Positions 1-8,284 of a DNA stretch of 64,000 nt are shown here, piece by piece. Numbering within the stretch: the first letter of the stretch is position 1; each line of letters opens with the position of its first letter. This DNA is from Aestuariicoccus sp032586235 (lineage in GTDB: Bacteria > Pseudomonadota > Alphaproteobacteria > Rhodobacterales > Rhodobacteraceae): the NCBI RefSeq assembly GCF_032586235.1, contig NZ_JAWHTD010000019.1:7487-71486 (forward strand), given 5' to 3'. Under the pieces are notes generated by a model that saw only the letters and a list, made by a program, of their open reading frames with translations, was not told the origin of the DNA and searched no databases. The position numbers and the translations under genes were made by a program.

Positions 1-647
1 ACCCCCCACGCCTGATGGGCGGCCTGCCCGACAAGCTTGCGGCCAATCGCATCGCGCACCACGCTGCGCGCACCGTCGCAGCCGACGACATAGCGTGCGC
101 GCATGGTGTCCTCGCGACCCTCGTGGTCGAGCGTCACCGCGACGCAGTCTTCCTCGACCGCCAGATGCTTGACATAGCGCCCGTAAAGCGGCTCCAGCCG
201 GGTTGGCGCGTTGCGCATCACGTCCAGATACATGTCGTGCACCCGCGCCTGGTTCAGGATCACGTGGGGCATTTCGGACAGGCCATCCTCGACATCCTGC
301 ACGCGGCCTGTCCGGACGATCCGATCGGGGGCGGCGGGATCCGGTTTCCAAAAGGTGGCCTCGTTCACCCAATAGGCCTCGCGCATCACGCGCTCTGCAA
401 AGCCGAAGGTCTGGAACATCTCCATCGAGCGACAGGACACACCGTCGGCCTGGCCCTTTTCCATCGGGCCGTCCTTGCGTTCGATGATCGCGGTGCTGAT
501 CCCGGGAAAGCCCGACAGGTAGGCCGCAAGTGTCAGGCCCGCGGGCCCCGCGCCGACGATGAGCACGTCCAACGGGCGCGCGTCCTGCGGGGTCTCTGGA
601 TGCAAATCGGGATCGCCCGGCCGGAATCCGTTCAAGTGAAATTGCAT
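1..647 (-). CDS. FAD-dependent aromatic-ring monooxygenase, MobA/phenol hydroxylase type (3' end outside window)
   Basis: Partial gene: the N-terminal ~215 codons are present and the rest lies left of base 1. The ATG at 647 opens MQFHLNGFRPGDPD, a start typical of 3-hydroxybenzoate 4-monooxygenase/phenol 2-monooxygenase-type class A flavoprotein hydroxylases. The Rossmann FAD motif VGAGPAGLTLA lies at residues 31-41 and the second FAD/NADPH motif GCDGARSVV near residue 190. Such enzymes are cytosolic and hydroxylate phenolic acids using NAD(P)H and O2. It is the last visible gene of a leftward set after the TRAP transporter (43 bp gap), and TGTATAG lies just upstream at 682-688. The substrate cannot be read from sequence; the family call is fairly sure. 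Confidence 0.82.
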   Translation of the reverse strand, partial: MQFHLNGFRPGDPDLHPETPQDARPLDVLIVGAGPAGLTLAAYLSGFPGISTAIIERKDGPMEKGQADGVSCRSMEMFQTFGFAERVMREAYWVNEATFWKPDPAAPDRIVRTGRVQDVEDGLSEMPHVILNQARVHDMYLDVMRNAPTRLEPLYGRYVKHLAVEEDCVAVTLDHEGREDTMRARYVVGCDGARSVVRDAIGRKLVGQAAHQAWG

Positions 648-681
648 GTGAACCTCCGACGAAAAGCGCGGTTGTCGATCA

Positions 682-690
682 TGTATAGCG
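682..690. promoter_or_regulatory. TGTATAGCG motif upstream of the MobA-type gene
   Basis: TGTATAGCG occupies the short gap between the TRAP large permease stop and the monooxygenase start. The same nonamer is in the divergent crotonase/amidohydrolase promoter (4594-4602), so it may be a shared operator. No cognate regulator is visible in the window. Confidence 0.35.
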
Positions 691-2019
691 TCACAAGGCG
701 TCGATCACCCAGACCAGCCACAACGTGATCGCCGGAAAGCAGGCGAGGATCACGACCCGGATCATGTCGGTCACGACGAAGGGCAGGGCGCCTTTGTAAG
801 TCTGGCCGATCGGAGTGTCCTTGGCCATCGAGTTGATGATGAACAGGTTCATGCCCACGGGGGGCGTGATCAGCCCGACCTCGACAACGATCAGGACAAG
901 GATGCCGAACCACAGGCCGAAGTCATTGGCGCTCATGCCGAAGTCGAGGACGGACATGATGGGAAAGATGATCGGCACGGTCAGAAGGACCATCGACAGG
1001 CTGTCCATCACGCAGCCAAAGACCAGGTACATGATCAGGACCAGCGTCAGGATGAACCACGGCGAAAAGCCTTGCTCGCCGACCCAGACGGACGCGGTCT
1101 GCGGAAGCTGCGTCAGCGAGAGGAAATTGTTGTAGATCCCCGCGCCCAGGATGATCAGGAAGATCATGCCAGAGGCGCTGGCCGTCGACAGCATCGCCTG
1201 CTTCAGCCGTTCCCAGTTCATTTCCCCCGTCGCCAGCGCCGCGATCCCGGTGCCGGCGGCACCGACGGCAGCAGCCTCTGTCGGCGTGAAGATACCCGCG
1301 TAGATGCCGCCGACCACCACCACGAAGATCGTGACGACGGGCCAGACCGACCCAAGCGCCCTGAGGCGTTCGCTCCACGGCACGCGATCCCTGACCGCCG
1401 AGCTGTTGGGCGATACCCGCACCCAGACGGAAATCGCGATCATATAGCCGATGGCCGCCAGAATACCGGGGATCAGGGCCGCGACGAACAGCTTCTCGAT
1501 GTTCTGCTCGGCGAGGATGGCATAGATCACCAGGATCACGCTGGGCGGGATCAGGATGCCAAGCGTGCCACCGGCCGCCAGCGCGCCGGTGGCCAGCGAC
1601 CCCGGATAGCCGTAGCGCCGCAATTCGGGCAGTGCCACCTGACCCATTGTCGCCGCCGTCGCGAGCGACGAGCCGCAGATCGCCCCGAACCCCGCGCATG
1701 CGCCGACGGCCGACATGGCCACGCCGCCCTTGCGGTGGCCCAGAAAGCTCTCTGCCGCCTTGAACAGCGCGGCGGACATGCCCGAGAGCGTGGCGAACTG
1801 GCCCATCAGCAGGAACAACGGGATGATCGAGAACGAATAGTTGGAAAACGTGCCATAGGTCAGCGTCTTCAACTGGCTGAGCACCATCATCGGCGACCCG
1901 ATCACCATCCAGGTGCCCCCGACGCCTACGCCGATCATCGCAAGAGCAATGGGCGCGCGCAGAAACACGAGCACCAGAAGGATGGGCAACGACCACAATG
2001 CGAGTTCGATATTTGTCAC
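691..2019 (-). CDS. dctM: TRAP transporter large permease (DctM family)
   Basis: About 442-residue membrane protein, the 12-TM ion-coupled translocation subunit of a TRAP importer. It is highly hydrophobic throughout, with the family hallmark ALAAGGTLGILIPPSV and a C-terminal VEVGLITPPVGMNLF segment. I place the start at GTG 2019 (VTNIELALWS), because it overlaps the small-permease stop by four bases (GTGA), the usual TRAP arrangement; an ATG further upstream would run deep into dctQ. It works with the dctQ (2016-2543) and dctP (2627-3664) products in the inner membrane to import a carboxylate, probably an aromatic or aryl-aliphatic acid given the neighbours. Confidence 0.92.
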   Translation of the reverse strand: MTNIELALWSLPILLVLVFLRAPIALAMIGVGVGGTWMVIGSPMMVLSQLKTLTYGTFSNYSFSIIPLFLLMGQFATLSGMSAALFKAAESFLGHRKGGVAMSAVGACAGFGAICGSSLATAATMGQVALPELRRYGYPGSLATGALAAGGTLGILIPPSVILVIYAILAEQNIEKLFVAALIPGILAAIGYMIAISVWVRVSPNSSAVRDRVPWSERLRALGSVWPVVTIFVVVVGGIYAGIFTPTEAAAVGAAGTGIAALATGEMNWERLKQAMLSTASASGMIFLIILGAGIYNNFLSLTQLPQTASVWVGEQGFSPWFILTLVLIMYLVFGCVMDSLSMVLLTVPIIFPIMSVLDFGMSANDFGLWFGILVLIVVEVGLITPPVGMNLFIINSMAKDTPIGQTYKGALPFVVTDMIRVVILACFPAITLWLVWVIDAL

Positions 2020-2543
2020 GCGCGTGTTCCTTCGTCTGAGTAGCCGGCCAAACGACGCAGGGATCTGAGGATGCAAAAGGCGGCGACAAGGACGAACGCG
2101 ACGCCCCCCAGAAGGCTGGCGGCGTAGCCCTGCCAGACGGGAATTTGCGCGATCAAGGTTGTCTCGCCAAAGGACAGCTTGTCGAGCATGCCAAGGTACA
2201 ACCGGTACGTCCCGACAAGAGCGACCACGAACATGGCGGCATTGAACAGAAGGTCCAGAAACAGGTTCATGCCTTTGGGGTAGACCGTTTGGAACAGATC
2301 GACGCGGGCATGGGCCTCGCGCAGCTGCGTCCAGGGCAGAAAGGCGAACACCGCCGCGGCCATTCCGATCTCGGTCATGTCGTAGATCCCGCGGATCGGA
2401 CCAAGCCCGATGTCAAGCGGGATCAACGCGCGTCCGGCGATGGATATGCAGGTCAGGACAACAATGCCCAAAAGCACGATTCCGCCCAAAATGGCGAGAG
2501 CCGCCGCAATGCGCTCGGCCAGCAGGTTCAGCATCCTGTACAT
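2016..2543 (-). CDS. dctQ: TRAP transporter small permease (DctQ family)
   Basis: About 175 residues with four predicted membrane segments; the region RIAAALAILGGIVLLGIVVL is the first. DctQ subunits bridge the periplasmic binding protein and the large permease. The ATG at 2543 (MYRMLNLLAE) follows GGGGAGGA at a good distance; longer readings of the frame run through the hairpin and into dctP and are unlikely. Its stop overlaps the GTG of dctM. An 83-bp gap with a strong hairpin separates it from dctP. Confidence 0.9.
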   Translation of the reverse strand: MYRMLNLLAERIAAALAILGGIVLLGIVVLTCISIAGRALIPLDIGLGPIRGIYDMTEIGMAAAVFAFLPWTQLREAHARVDLFQTVYPKGMNLFLDLLFNAAMFVVALVGTYRLYLGMLDKLSFGETTLIAQIPVWQGYAASLLGGVAFVLVAAFCILRSLRRLAGYSDEGTRA

Positions 2544-2574
2544 GCGAGTCCTCCCCGAAAGGTCCGCGCTGGGC

Positions 2575-2602
2575 AAAAGGGGCAGTTGCGACTGCCCCTT
2601 TT
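2575..2602. terminator. Hairpin between dctP and dctQ
   Basis: Perfect 12-bp inverted repeat AAAAGGGGCAGT / ACTGCCCCTTTT with a 4-nt loop. It lies directly after the binding-protein stop. It is probably a partial terminator or 3'-end stabiliser that keeps dctP mRNA more abundant than the permease mRNA, not a full operon end, since dctQ follows in the same direction. Confidence 0.7.
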
Positions 2603-2626
2603 GGATTTTCCGGATGGTCGACGTTG

Positions 2627-3664
2627 CTATCCGCCGTGCTTGGCGATCAGCGCCTTGGCCTGTTCGATCAGCGCGGCGCCGTCGATGCCCTTGCTGTCCA
2701 TATCCGCGATCCAGCGTTCGACCACCGGTTCGGCCGCCGCTTTCCAGCGCGCGACCTCGGCCTCGTCCAGCGTGGTGATCTTGTTGCCGGCATCCACCGC
2801 GATCTGGCGGGCGGGTGCGTCCATGTCCCACATGACCTGGGTGGCGAAGGCGGACAGGTTGGCGCCCGCCTGCTCGTCAAGGATCGCTTTCAGATCGTCG
2901 GGCAGCGACTCGTAGCGGCTCTTGTTCATGACCAGCACGATGGCCGCGGTATAGAGCGCCTCGTTGCCCGAGAACTCGGTGTGGTTGCCGACCAGCTCCG
3001 ACAGGCGGATCGCGGTCGTGACCTCCCACGGGATGACGGTGCCTTTGACCACGCCCTTGGAAATGGCCTCGGGAATTGCGGGCAGGGGCATGCCGACAGG
3101 TTCGGCGCCCAGTTCGCTCAGCAGGTCGTTGATGATCCGGGTCGGACCGCGAAGGGTCAGGCCTTCCATGTCCTCGAGACCGTTCACGCCGTCCTGCGTG
3201 TGGATCACGCCGGGGCCGTGAACCCATGCGCCCAAAACCTTGACGTCGGCGTATTCATTGCTCTGGAAGTCGGTCTCGACCATTTCCCAATAGGCTTTGG
3301 CCGTGGCGACCGGATCGGTCATCATGAAGGGCAGCTCGAACACTTCGGTGCGCGGGAAGCGGCCGGGCGTGTAGCCGACAACGGTCATCGCCATGTCGAC
3401 GACGCCGTCGCGTGCCTGGTCCATCAGCTCTGGCGGGCGGCCGCCCAGCGACATGGCGTCGAAATGCTGGATCTTGATCCGGCCATCCGTTGCCGCCTCG
3501 AGCTCTGCGCCCCAGGGCTTGAGGATCTTCGCGGGGACGGGGGCGGGGGGCGGCAGGAACTGGTGCAGCCGGAGCGTCACGCTCTCCTGCGCCCGCGCGA
3601 TTCCCGGCGCCGCCAGAACGGCGGCAGCGCCCGCGGACGTCTTGATAAAGTCTCTTCTTTTCAT
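2627..3664 (-). CDS. dctP: TRAP transporter substrate-binding protein (DctP family)
   Basis: 345 residues, the periplasmic receptor of the TRAP system. The N-terminus MKRRDFIKTSAGAAAVLAAP is a twin-arginine signal (RRDFIK) with cleavage likely after ARA near residue 25. The mature part has the normal DctP length and alternating pattern, with LRGPTRIINDLLSELGAEPVGMPL in the ligand-binding lobe. A GGGAGGAG ribosome site precedes the ATG. It lies 87 bp downstream of the crotonase gene, so the substrate is probably the compound degraded by this cluster. The ligand cannot be deduced. Confidence 0.9.
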   Translation of the reverse strand: MKRRDFIKTSAGAAAVLAAPGIARAQESVTLRLHQFLPPPAPVPAKILKPWGAELEAATDGRIKIQHFDAMSLGGRPPELMDQARDGVVDMAMTVVGYTPGRFPRTEVFELPFMMTDPVATAKAYWEMVETDFQSNEYADVKVLGAWVHGPGVIHTQDGVNGLEDMEGLTLRGPTRIINDLLSELGAEPVGMPLPAIPEAISKGVVKGTVIPWEVTTAIRLSELVGNHTEFSGNEALYTAAIVLVMNKSRYESLPDDLKAILDEQAGANLSAFATQVMWDMDAPARQIAVDAGNKITTLDEAEVARWKAAAEPVVERWIADMDSKGIDGAALIEQAKALIAKHGG

Positions 3665-3751
3665 GGTATCTCCTCCCTAGTGATCCATATTTCCTGAAAA
3701 TCGCCGCGGTGTCATTGCACGATGGCGATTCGTGTCTTCACCTGCGCAGGT

Positions 3752-4537
3752 CTAGCGGAACTTCGGCTCCCTCTTTTCGAGGAATGCGCGCAGGCCTTCC
3801 TTTGCGCCATCAGATGTCTGGCACATCGCAGCGGCAAGGCTTTCGGTGAACAACCCGTCAGAGCGCGACATGTCCCCGATCCGGGAAATCGCGTTTATCA
3901 TCAGGTAATTGGAGAACGGCGCATTGTCCGCGATCTTGCGCGCCAGCGTCTTTGCAAGGTCCAGCCCTTCGCCCTCGCCGACGGTGTAATGGGCCAAGCC
4001 GAGACGCAGGCCATCCTCGGCCCCATAGGTTCGCCCGGTCAGCATCATTTCCCGCATGCGGTCGGCCCCGATCAAGCGGCCCACGCGCACCGTGGCCCCG
4101 CCGCCGACGAAAATGCCCCGGCGGCCTTCGGGCAGCTGAAACCGCACGCCCGGCTCTGCGATGCGCACATGGGTCGAGGCGGCGATTTCCAGCCCGCCCC
4201 CGATCACGGCCCCGGTCAGAACAGAGATGACGGGCAGTCCGCCGAATTCGATAAGCTCGGACACACGGTGCCAATTGCGCGAGTGGTAAACGCCCTCGAC
4301 AGGCTCACGGTGCTCGTGCTCGGCCAGGTCGAGGCCGGAACAGAAATGCCCGCCTTCGCCGCGCAGGATCACGGCGTTCACACCGGTGGGCGGCGCCGAG
4401 AAGAACCGGTCCAGTTCGTTGACCAGCGCATCGTTCATGGCATTCCGCTTTTCAGGACGGTCGAAGACCAGCGTCGCGATGTCGCCGTCGATTTCAAGCC
4501 GGGTCACCTGTCCGCTATACGCCGTGCCATCGTGCAT
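3752..4537 (-). CDS. Enoyl-CoA hydratase/isomerase (crotonase family)
   Basis: 261 residues, a full crotonase fold. The oxyanion-hole segments HFCSGLDLAE and GAVIGGGLEIA are present. Glutamates in GGGLE and LPEGRRG sit where the two catalytic Glu of enoyl-CoA hydratase sit, so hydratase chemistry is possible. Family members act as hydratases, isomerases, hydroxycinnamoyl-CoA lyases or decarboxylases on CoA esters in the cytosol. It begins the leftward transcript that continues into dctPQM, and is divergent from the amidohydrolase over a 106-bp control region. A crotonase beside an amidohydrolase resembles hydroxycinnamate side-chain degradation, but this is inference. Confidence 0.85.
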   Translation of the reverse strand: MHDGTAYSGQVTRLEIDGDIATLVFDRPEKRNAMNDALVNELDRFFSAPPTGVNAVILRGEGGHFCSGLDLAEHEHREPVEGVYHSRNWHRVSELIEFGGLPVISVLTGAVIGGGLEIAASTHVRIAEPGVRFQLPEGRRGIFVGGGATVRVGRLIGADRMREMMLTGRTYGAEDGLRLGLAHYTVGEGEGLDLAKTLARKIADNAPFSNYLMINAISRIGDMSRSDGLFTESLAAAMCQTSDGAKEGLRAFLEKREPKFR

Positions 4538-4572
4538 TGATCAATGCCTTTGTGTCCTTCGTCCGTTTTTGT

Positions 4573-4602
4573 TGTATAGGTAAACAGTTTTCATGTATAG
4601 CG
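4573..4602. promoter_or_regulatory. Divergent control region with two TGTATAG repeats
   Basis: TGTATAG occurs at 4573-4579 and again at 4594-4600, 21 bp apart (two helical turns), between the crotonase and amidohydrolase starts. The second copy is followed by CG, giving the same nonamer as at 682-690. Spacing on one DNA face suits a dimeric repressor or activator. Confidence 0.45.
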
Positions 4603-4643
4603 TTTTTAGACGCCGCGACTTTTGTCCACGGGAGGGGGCCAGG

Positions 4644-5531
4644 ATGGTCGACTTTAAGAGTGTGAAAGCCATCGATTTTCACACGCATGCCGAAGAGCCC
4701 TGCAACCACGGCCGCGACGACGGCTACAACGAATTCCAGGCCGGCATGGCGGCCTATTTCAAGAATCCCGCCGGGGCCGAGGGTATGCTGCCCACCGTTC
4801 AGGACACCGCCACCTATTACCGCGAGCGCAATATCGCGGCGGTGATTTTCCCCGTGGATGCAGAGCGCGAGACCGGGTTTCGCCGTTACTCCAACGAGGA
4901 AGTCGCCGGGCTTTGCGCGGAAAACGACGATATCCTGATCCCGTTCGCCTCTATCGACCCGCACAAGGGCAAGGCCGGCGCGCGGGAGGTGCGGCGCCTC
5001 GTGCGGGACTTCGGCGTGCGCGGGTTCAAGTTTCACCCGACGATGCAGGGCTTTTTCCCCAATGACCGCGAGGCCTGCTACACCGTGCTCGAGGCCTGTG
5101 CCGAAGAGGGCGTCATCACCCTGTTCCACACCGGCCAGACCGGTGTCGGGTCGGGCATGCGCGGTGGAATGGGTATGCGGCTGAAGTATTCCAACCCGAT
5201 GCATCTGGATGATGTCGCCGTGGATTTCCCGGACATGCCGATCGTTCTGGCGCACCCCAGCTTTCCCTGGACCGAAGAGGGCCTGGCCGTCGCCCAGCAC
5301 AAGCCCAACGTCTACTTCGACATGTCCGGCTGGAGCCCGAAATATTTCCCCGAGGTCTTTGTCAAATACGCCAATTCCATCCTCAAGAAGAAGATGCTGT
5401 TCGGTTCTGACTGGCCCGCGATCACGCCGGATCGCTGGTTGGCGGACTTCGAGAAAGCGTCCTTCAAGGACGAGGTGCGCCCGCTGATTCTCAAGGAGAA
5501 TGCGTTGCGGATTTTGGGCGAAACGATCTAA
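4644..5531 (+). CDS. Amidohydrolase family 2 protein (ACMSD/TIM-barrel type)
   Basis: About 295 residues. The start at ATG 4644 (MVDFKSVKAIDFHTHAE) follows GGAGGGGGCCAGG; an earlier ATG at 4593 lies inside the operator and lacks a good ribosome site. Metal-binding signs of the amidohydrolase-2 family are present: HTH near residue 13, the strand GVRGFKFHPTMQGF, FHTGQTG, LAHPSFPW and the C-terminal GSDWP. Members are decarboxylases or hydrolases of aromatic or ring-derived acids; 4-hydroxyphenyl-beta-ketoacyl-CoA hydrolases of p-coumarate pathways also belong to this group, which would suit the neighbouring crotonase. The exact reaction is unknown. The P450 gene follows after 21 bp. Confidence 0.82.
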   Translation: MVDFKSVKAIDFHTHAEEPCNHGRDDGYNEFQAGMAAYFKNPAGAEGMLPTVQDTATYYRERNIAAVIFPVDAERETGFRRYSNEEVAGLCAENDDILIPFASIDPHKGKAGAREVRRLVRDFGVRGFKFHPTMQGFFPNDREACYTVLEACAEEGVITLFHTGQTGVGSGMRGGMGMRLKYSNPMHLDDVAVDFPDMPIVLAHPSFPWTEEGLAVAQHKPNVYFDMSGWSPKYFPEVFVKYANSILKKKMLFGSDWPAITPDRWLADFEKASFKDEVRPLILKENALRILGETI

Positions 5532-5552
5532 TCTTCGAACCGGGAGACACAC

Positions 5553-6731
5553 ATGACACCTCTGGCCCCGATCGACGACGCGATTACGCTGGATCAGCTC
5601 AATCTCGATCCGTTCCCCATCTATCGCCGCCTTCGGGCCGAGGCCCCCGTGTGCCGGGTCACGGCGGCCGGGCGCACCTTGCTGACCAAGGCGGCGGACA
5701 CGAAATACGTCAAGGACAACCCCGAGCTTTTCAGTTCCGATGACCCCAACACGCCAATGAAACGGGCGTTCTGGGCCCATACGCTGATGCGCAAGGACGG
5801 CGAGGCGCACAAGCGCGAACGCATGGCGATGGCGCCCGCCTTTGCGCCCAAGGTGATCACGGGCGAGTGGATGCCGCGCTACCGGCAGATTGCCGAAGAC
5901 TACGTCGCGCGTCTGCCCCGCGGCGAGGTTGTCGACCTCTTCGCGCTGTTGTCGGGCGCCTATGCCGCCCGTGGGCTTGCGATTCTGCTTGGCATGGAAG
6001 AGGCCAGCGACGAGGACATGATGGAATGGTCCCAGGCGCTGATCGAAGGGGCCGGCAATTTCGGCTGGCGGGATGCGCCCTTCGAGCGCGCGGATCGCGC
6101 CAACGAGGGCATTCACGCGCTTCTCGACAGATTGCAGGCACGTCATCGGGCCGAGCCGAACCCGTCGGCCTTTTCGGTCATGCTGAATGCGGATGACCCG
6201 ATCCCGGAAAAACAGATATATGCCAATATCAAGATCGCGATCGGCGGCGGCATCAATGAACCGCGCGATGCCCTGAACACCACGCTTTACGGCCTGCTGA
6301 CAAACCCCGACCAGCTGGCGGAGGTCAAGAGAAACGACGACTGGATGAAGGCCTTCGAGGAAGGCGTGCGCTGGGTCGCGCCGATTTCCGCATCGTCCCG
6401 GCTGGTCACCGAAGACACCGAGATACGCGGGCACCTGATCCCAAAGGGCGACACCGTGATGACGATCCAGGCCAGCGCCAATCGCGATGAAGAGGTGGTC
6501 GAGAACGGCGAGGTTTTCGATGTCTACCGCGCCGATTGCCACCACCAGTCCTTTGGCAATGGCCCGCATTTCTGCCAGGGCACCCATGTGGCGCGCCGGG
6601 CGGTGGGGCAGATTATGCTGCCGACATTGTTCGACCGGTTCCCCGACATGACCATTCCCGACACGGACGCGGTCCTATGGCGGGGGTTCGGGTTCCGCGG
6701 TCCGGTGCAGATACCGGTCCTGCTGCAATAG
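5553..6731 (+). CDS. Cytochrome P450
   Basis: 392 residues, a soluble bacterial-type P450. The haem loop FGNGPHFCQG gives the thiolate ligand Cys341, and the K-helix ExxR is seen in EEGVRW. The I-helix region reads GGGINEPRDALNTT, lacking the textbook AGxDT, as in several proteobacterial CYP families. It would hydroxylate or demethylate its substrate with electrons from a ferredoxin; no ferredoxin or reductase gene is visible, so partners must be elsewhere. It lies between the amidohydrolase (21 bp gap) and a flavin monooxygenase (36 bp gap), probably in one operon. Confidence 0.93.
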   Translation: MTPLAPIDDAITLDQLNLDPFPIYRRLRAEAPVCRVTAAGRTLLTKAADTKYVKDNPELFSSDDPNTPMKRAFWAHTLMRKDGEAHKRERMAMAPAFAPKVITGEWMPRYRQIAEDYVARLPRGEVVDLFALLSGAYAARGLAILLGMEEASDEDMMEWSQALIEGAGNFGWRDAPFERADRANEGIHALLDRLQARHRAEPNPSAFSVMLNADDPIPEKQIYANIKIAIGGGINEPRDALNTTLYGLLTNPDQLAEVKRNDDWMKAFEEGVRWVAPISASSRLVTEDTEIRGHLIPKGDTVMTIQASANRDEEVVENGEVFDVYRADCHHQSFGNGPHFCQGTHVARRAVGQIMLPTLFDRFPDMTIPDTDAVLWRGFGFRGPVQIPVLLQ

Positions 6732-6767
6732 TCCGGCCCGCGACCGCCGCACGGAGACGAGGATGAG

Positions 6768-8069
6768 ATGACCGAAGACAGAGTGCTAGTTGCCGGGGCC
6801 GGTATTGGCGGGCTCGCCCTTGCGTTGACGTTGCACCAGATTGGTGTGCCCGTCACCGTGCTGGAATCCGCGCGGCAGATGCGCCCCCTTGGCGTCGGCA
6901 TCAACATACAGCCGAACGCCGTCCGCGAAATGTTCGATCTGGGGATCGACGCGGCCGCGCTCGACCAGGTGGGTGTACCGGCCGAAGAATGGGCGCTTGT
7001 GGGCCTCAATGGCCGCGAGGTCTATGCCGAGCCGCGCGGCCTGAAAGCCGGGTACAAATGGCCGCAATACGCGGTGCATCGCGGCGCCCTGCAAATGCTG
7101 CTTTATCGCACCCTTGTCGAACGGGCCGGGGTCGAGGCGGTGCAGCTTGGCGCGAAAGTGACAGGGTATGCGCAGGACGGGTCCGGCGTCGTGGCGAAAG
7201 TGGCGCGGGCCGACGGCACAACGGACGAGATGCGCGGACGCCTTTTGATTGGCGCCGACGGCATCCATTCCGCAATTCGGGCACAGATGTATCCCGACCA
7301 GCCGCCGATCCATTGGGGCGGTGCGGTCATGTGGCGCGGCACGGTAAGGGCCAAGCCGCTGCGCACGATGTCTTCGTTTGTCGGCCTTGGTACGCATCGG
7401 CAGCGGATGGTGATCTATCCGATCTCGAAACCGGACGCGGACGGCTATTCGCGCGTCAACTGGATCGCGGAAGTCACCGTCGACAACGTCGATGGGTGGC
7501 AGCAGGACGGCTGGTTCCGGCCTCTCGAAATTGACGAGTTCATCCATCATTTCGATGCCTTCCGCTATGACTGGCTCGACGTGCCGGCGATGCTGCGGCA
7601 GGCCGATTGCGCCTATGAAAACCCGATGATCGACCGGGATCCGGTCCCCTCCTGGGTCGATGGGGCCGTTGCGTTGATGGGGGATGCGGCGCATGCGATG
7701 TATCCAACCGGGTCGAACGGCGCCAGTCAGGCCATCGTCGATGCCCGCGTTCTGGGGGCGGCCTTTGTCGAAAACGGCCTGACCCCGCAGGCGCTTGCGG
7801 CCTATGACGCGCAACTGTGCGGGCCCGTGTCGGAGCTGGTGCTGCGCAATCGCGGGGCAGGGCCGTTCGGGCTGTTGAACCTGCTGGATGAGCGCTGCGG
7901 CGGGACGTTCGACAATATCGATGACGTGATCCCGGCGGACGAACGCGCCCAGTTCATGGCCAAGTACAAGGCCGCGGCCGGTTTCGCGATCGACAAGCTC
8001 AACGCTGCGCCGCAGACCATTCAAGCGGGCGCACGCGTGCCGCGCACGGCAGAGACGCCCGCCCGGTGA
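6768..8069 (+). CDS. FAD-dependent monooxygenase (PhzS/UbiH-like)
   Basis: 433 residues. The FAD Rossmann motif VAGAGIGGLALAL is at residues 8-20, the DG motif IGADGIHSAIR lies mid-protein and the ribityl-binding GDAAHAMYPTGSNGASQ is C-terminal, all standard for class A flavin monooxygenases. Overall it resembles the PhzS/flavin-dependent oxidoreductase subgroup rather than MobA. It would hydroxylate an aromatic or heteroaromatic ring with NAD(P)H and O2. It sits third in the amidohydrolase-P450 operon. Two different flavin hydroxylases plus a P450 in 8 kb point to a substrate needing several oxidations. Confidence 0.88.
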   Translation: MTEDRVLVAGAGIGGLALALTLHQIGVPVTVLESARQMRPLGVGINIQPNAVREMFDLGIDAAALDQVGVPAEEWALVGLNGREVYAEPRGLKAGYKWPQYAVHRGALQMLLYRTLVERAGVEAVQLGAKVTGYAQDGSGVVAKVARADGTTDEMRGRLLIGADGIHSAIRAQMYPDQPPIHWGGAVMWRGTVRAKPLRTMSSFVGLGTHRQRMVIYPISKPDADGYSRVNWIAEVTVDNVDGWQQDGWFRPLEIDEFIHHFDAFRYDWLDVPAMLRQADCAYENPMIDRDPVPSWVDGAVALMGDAAHAMYPTGSNGASQAIVDARVLGAAFVENGLTPQALAAYDAQLCGPVSELVLRNRGAGPFGLLNLLDERCGGTFDNIDDVIPADERAQFMAKYKAAAGFAIDKLNAAPQTIQAGARVPRTAETPAR

Positions 8070-8162
8070 CCGGCCTTTTCATCCCGTCCGTTTTCCGAAG
8101 CCTGTTTTCCCAAGAGGCGATTGCGGCGGCCTTCGATGGATCAGCCTTCACCGCGCGTATGA

Positions 8163-8186
8163 CGAGCAGGACATAGGGTCTGCTCG
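8163..8186. promoter_or_regulatory. Inverted repeat CGAGCAG-N10-CTGCTCG
   Basis: Perfect 7-bp inverted repeat with 10-nt spacer in the 215-bp gap between the monooxygenase and the TPR gene. It has no T-run, so it may be an operator for the TPR gene or a weak transcript-end hairpin. Confidence 0.35.
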
Positions 8187-8284
8187 CAAGCTGACATCCC
8201 CAGCCAACGTGCCGGCCTTCCAGAAAGGTTCAAGAATCGGCCGCATTTTGCTATTCTGTCGCAATTATTCAGGGGGACTATTCA

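Noticed and set aside
4511..4520. CTATAC inside the crotonase gene as a third operator copy
   Set aside because: Only a six-base reverse match within coding sequence; likely chance.
4515..6587. Long leftward open frame (690 codons) antisense to the amidohydrolase and P450
   Set aside because: High GC keeps antisense frames open; the product is His/Arg/Gly-rich without domains, and the rightward genes have clear motifs.
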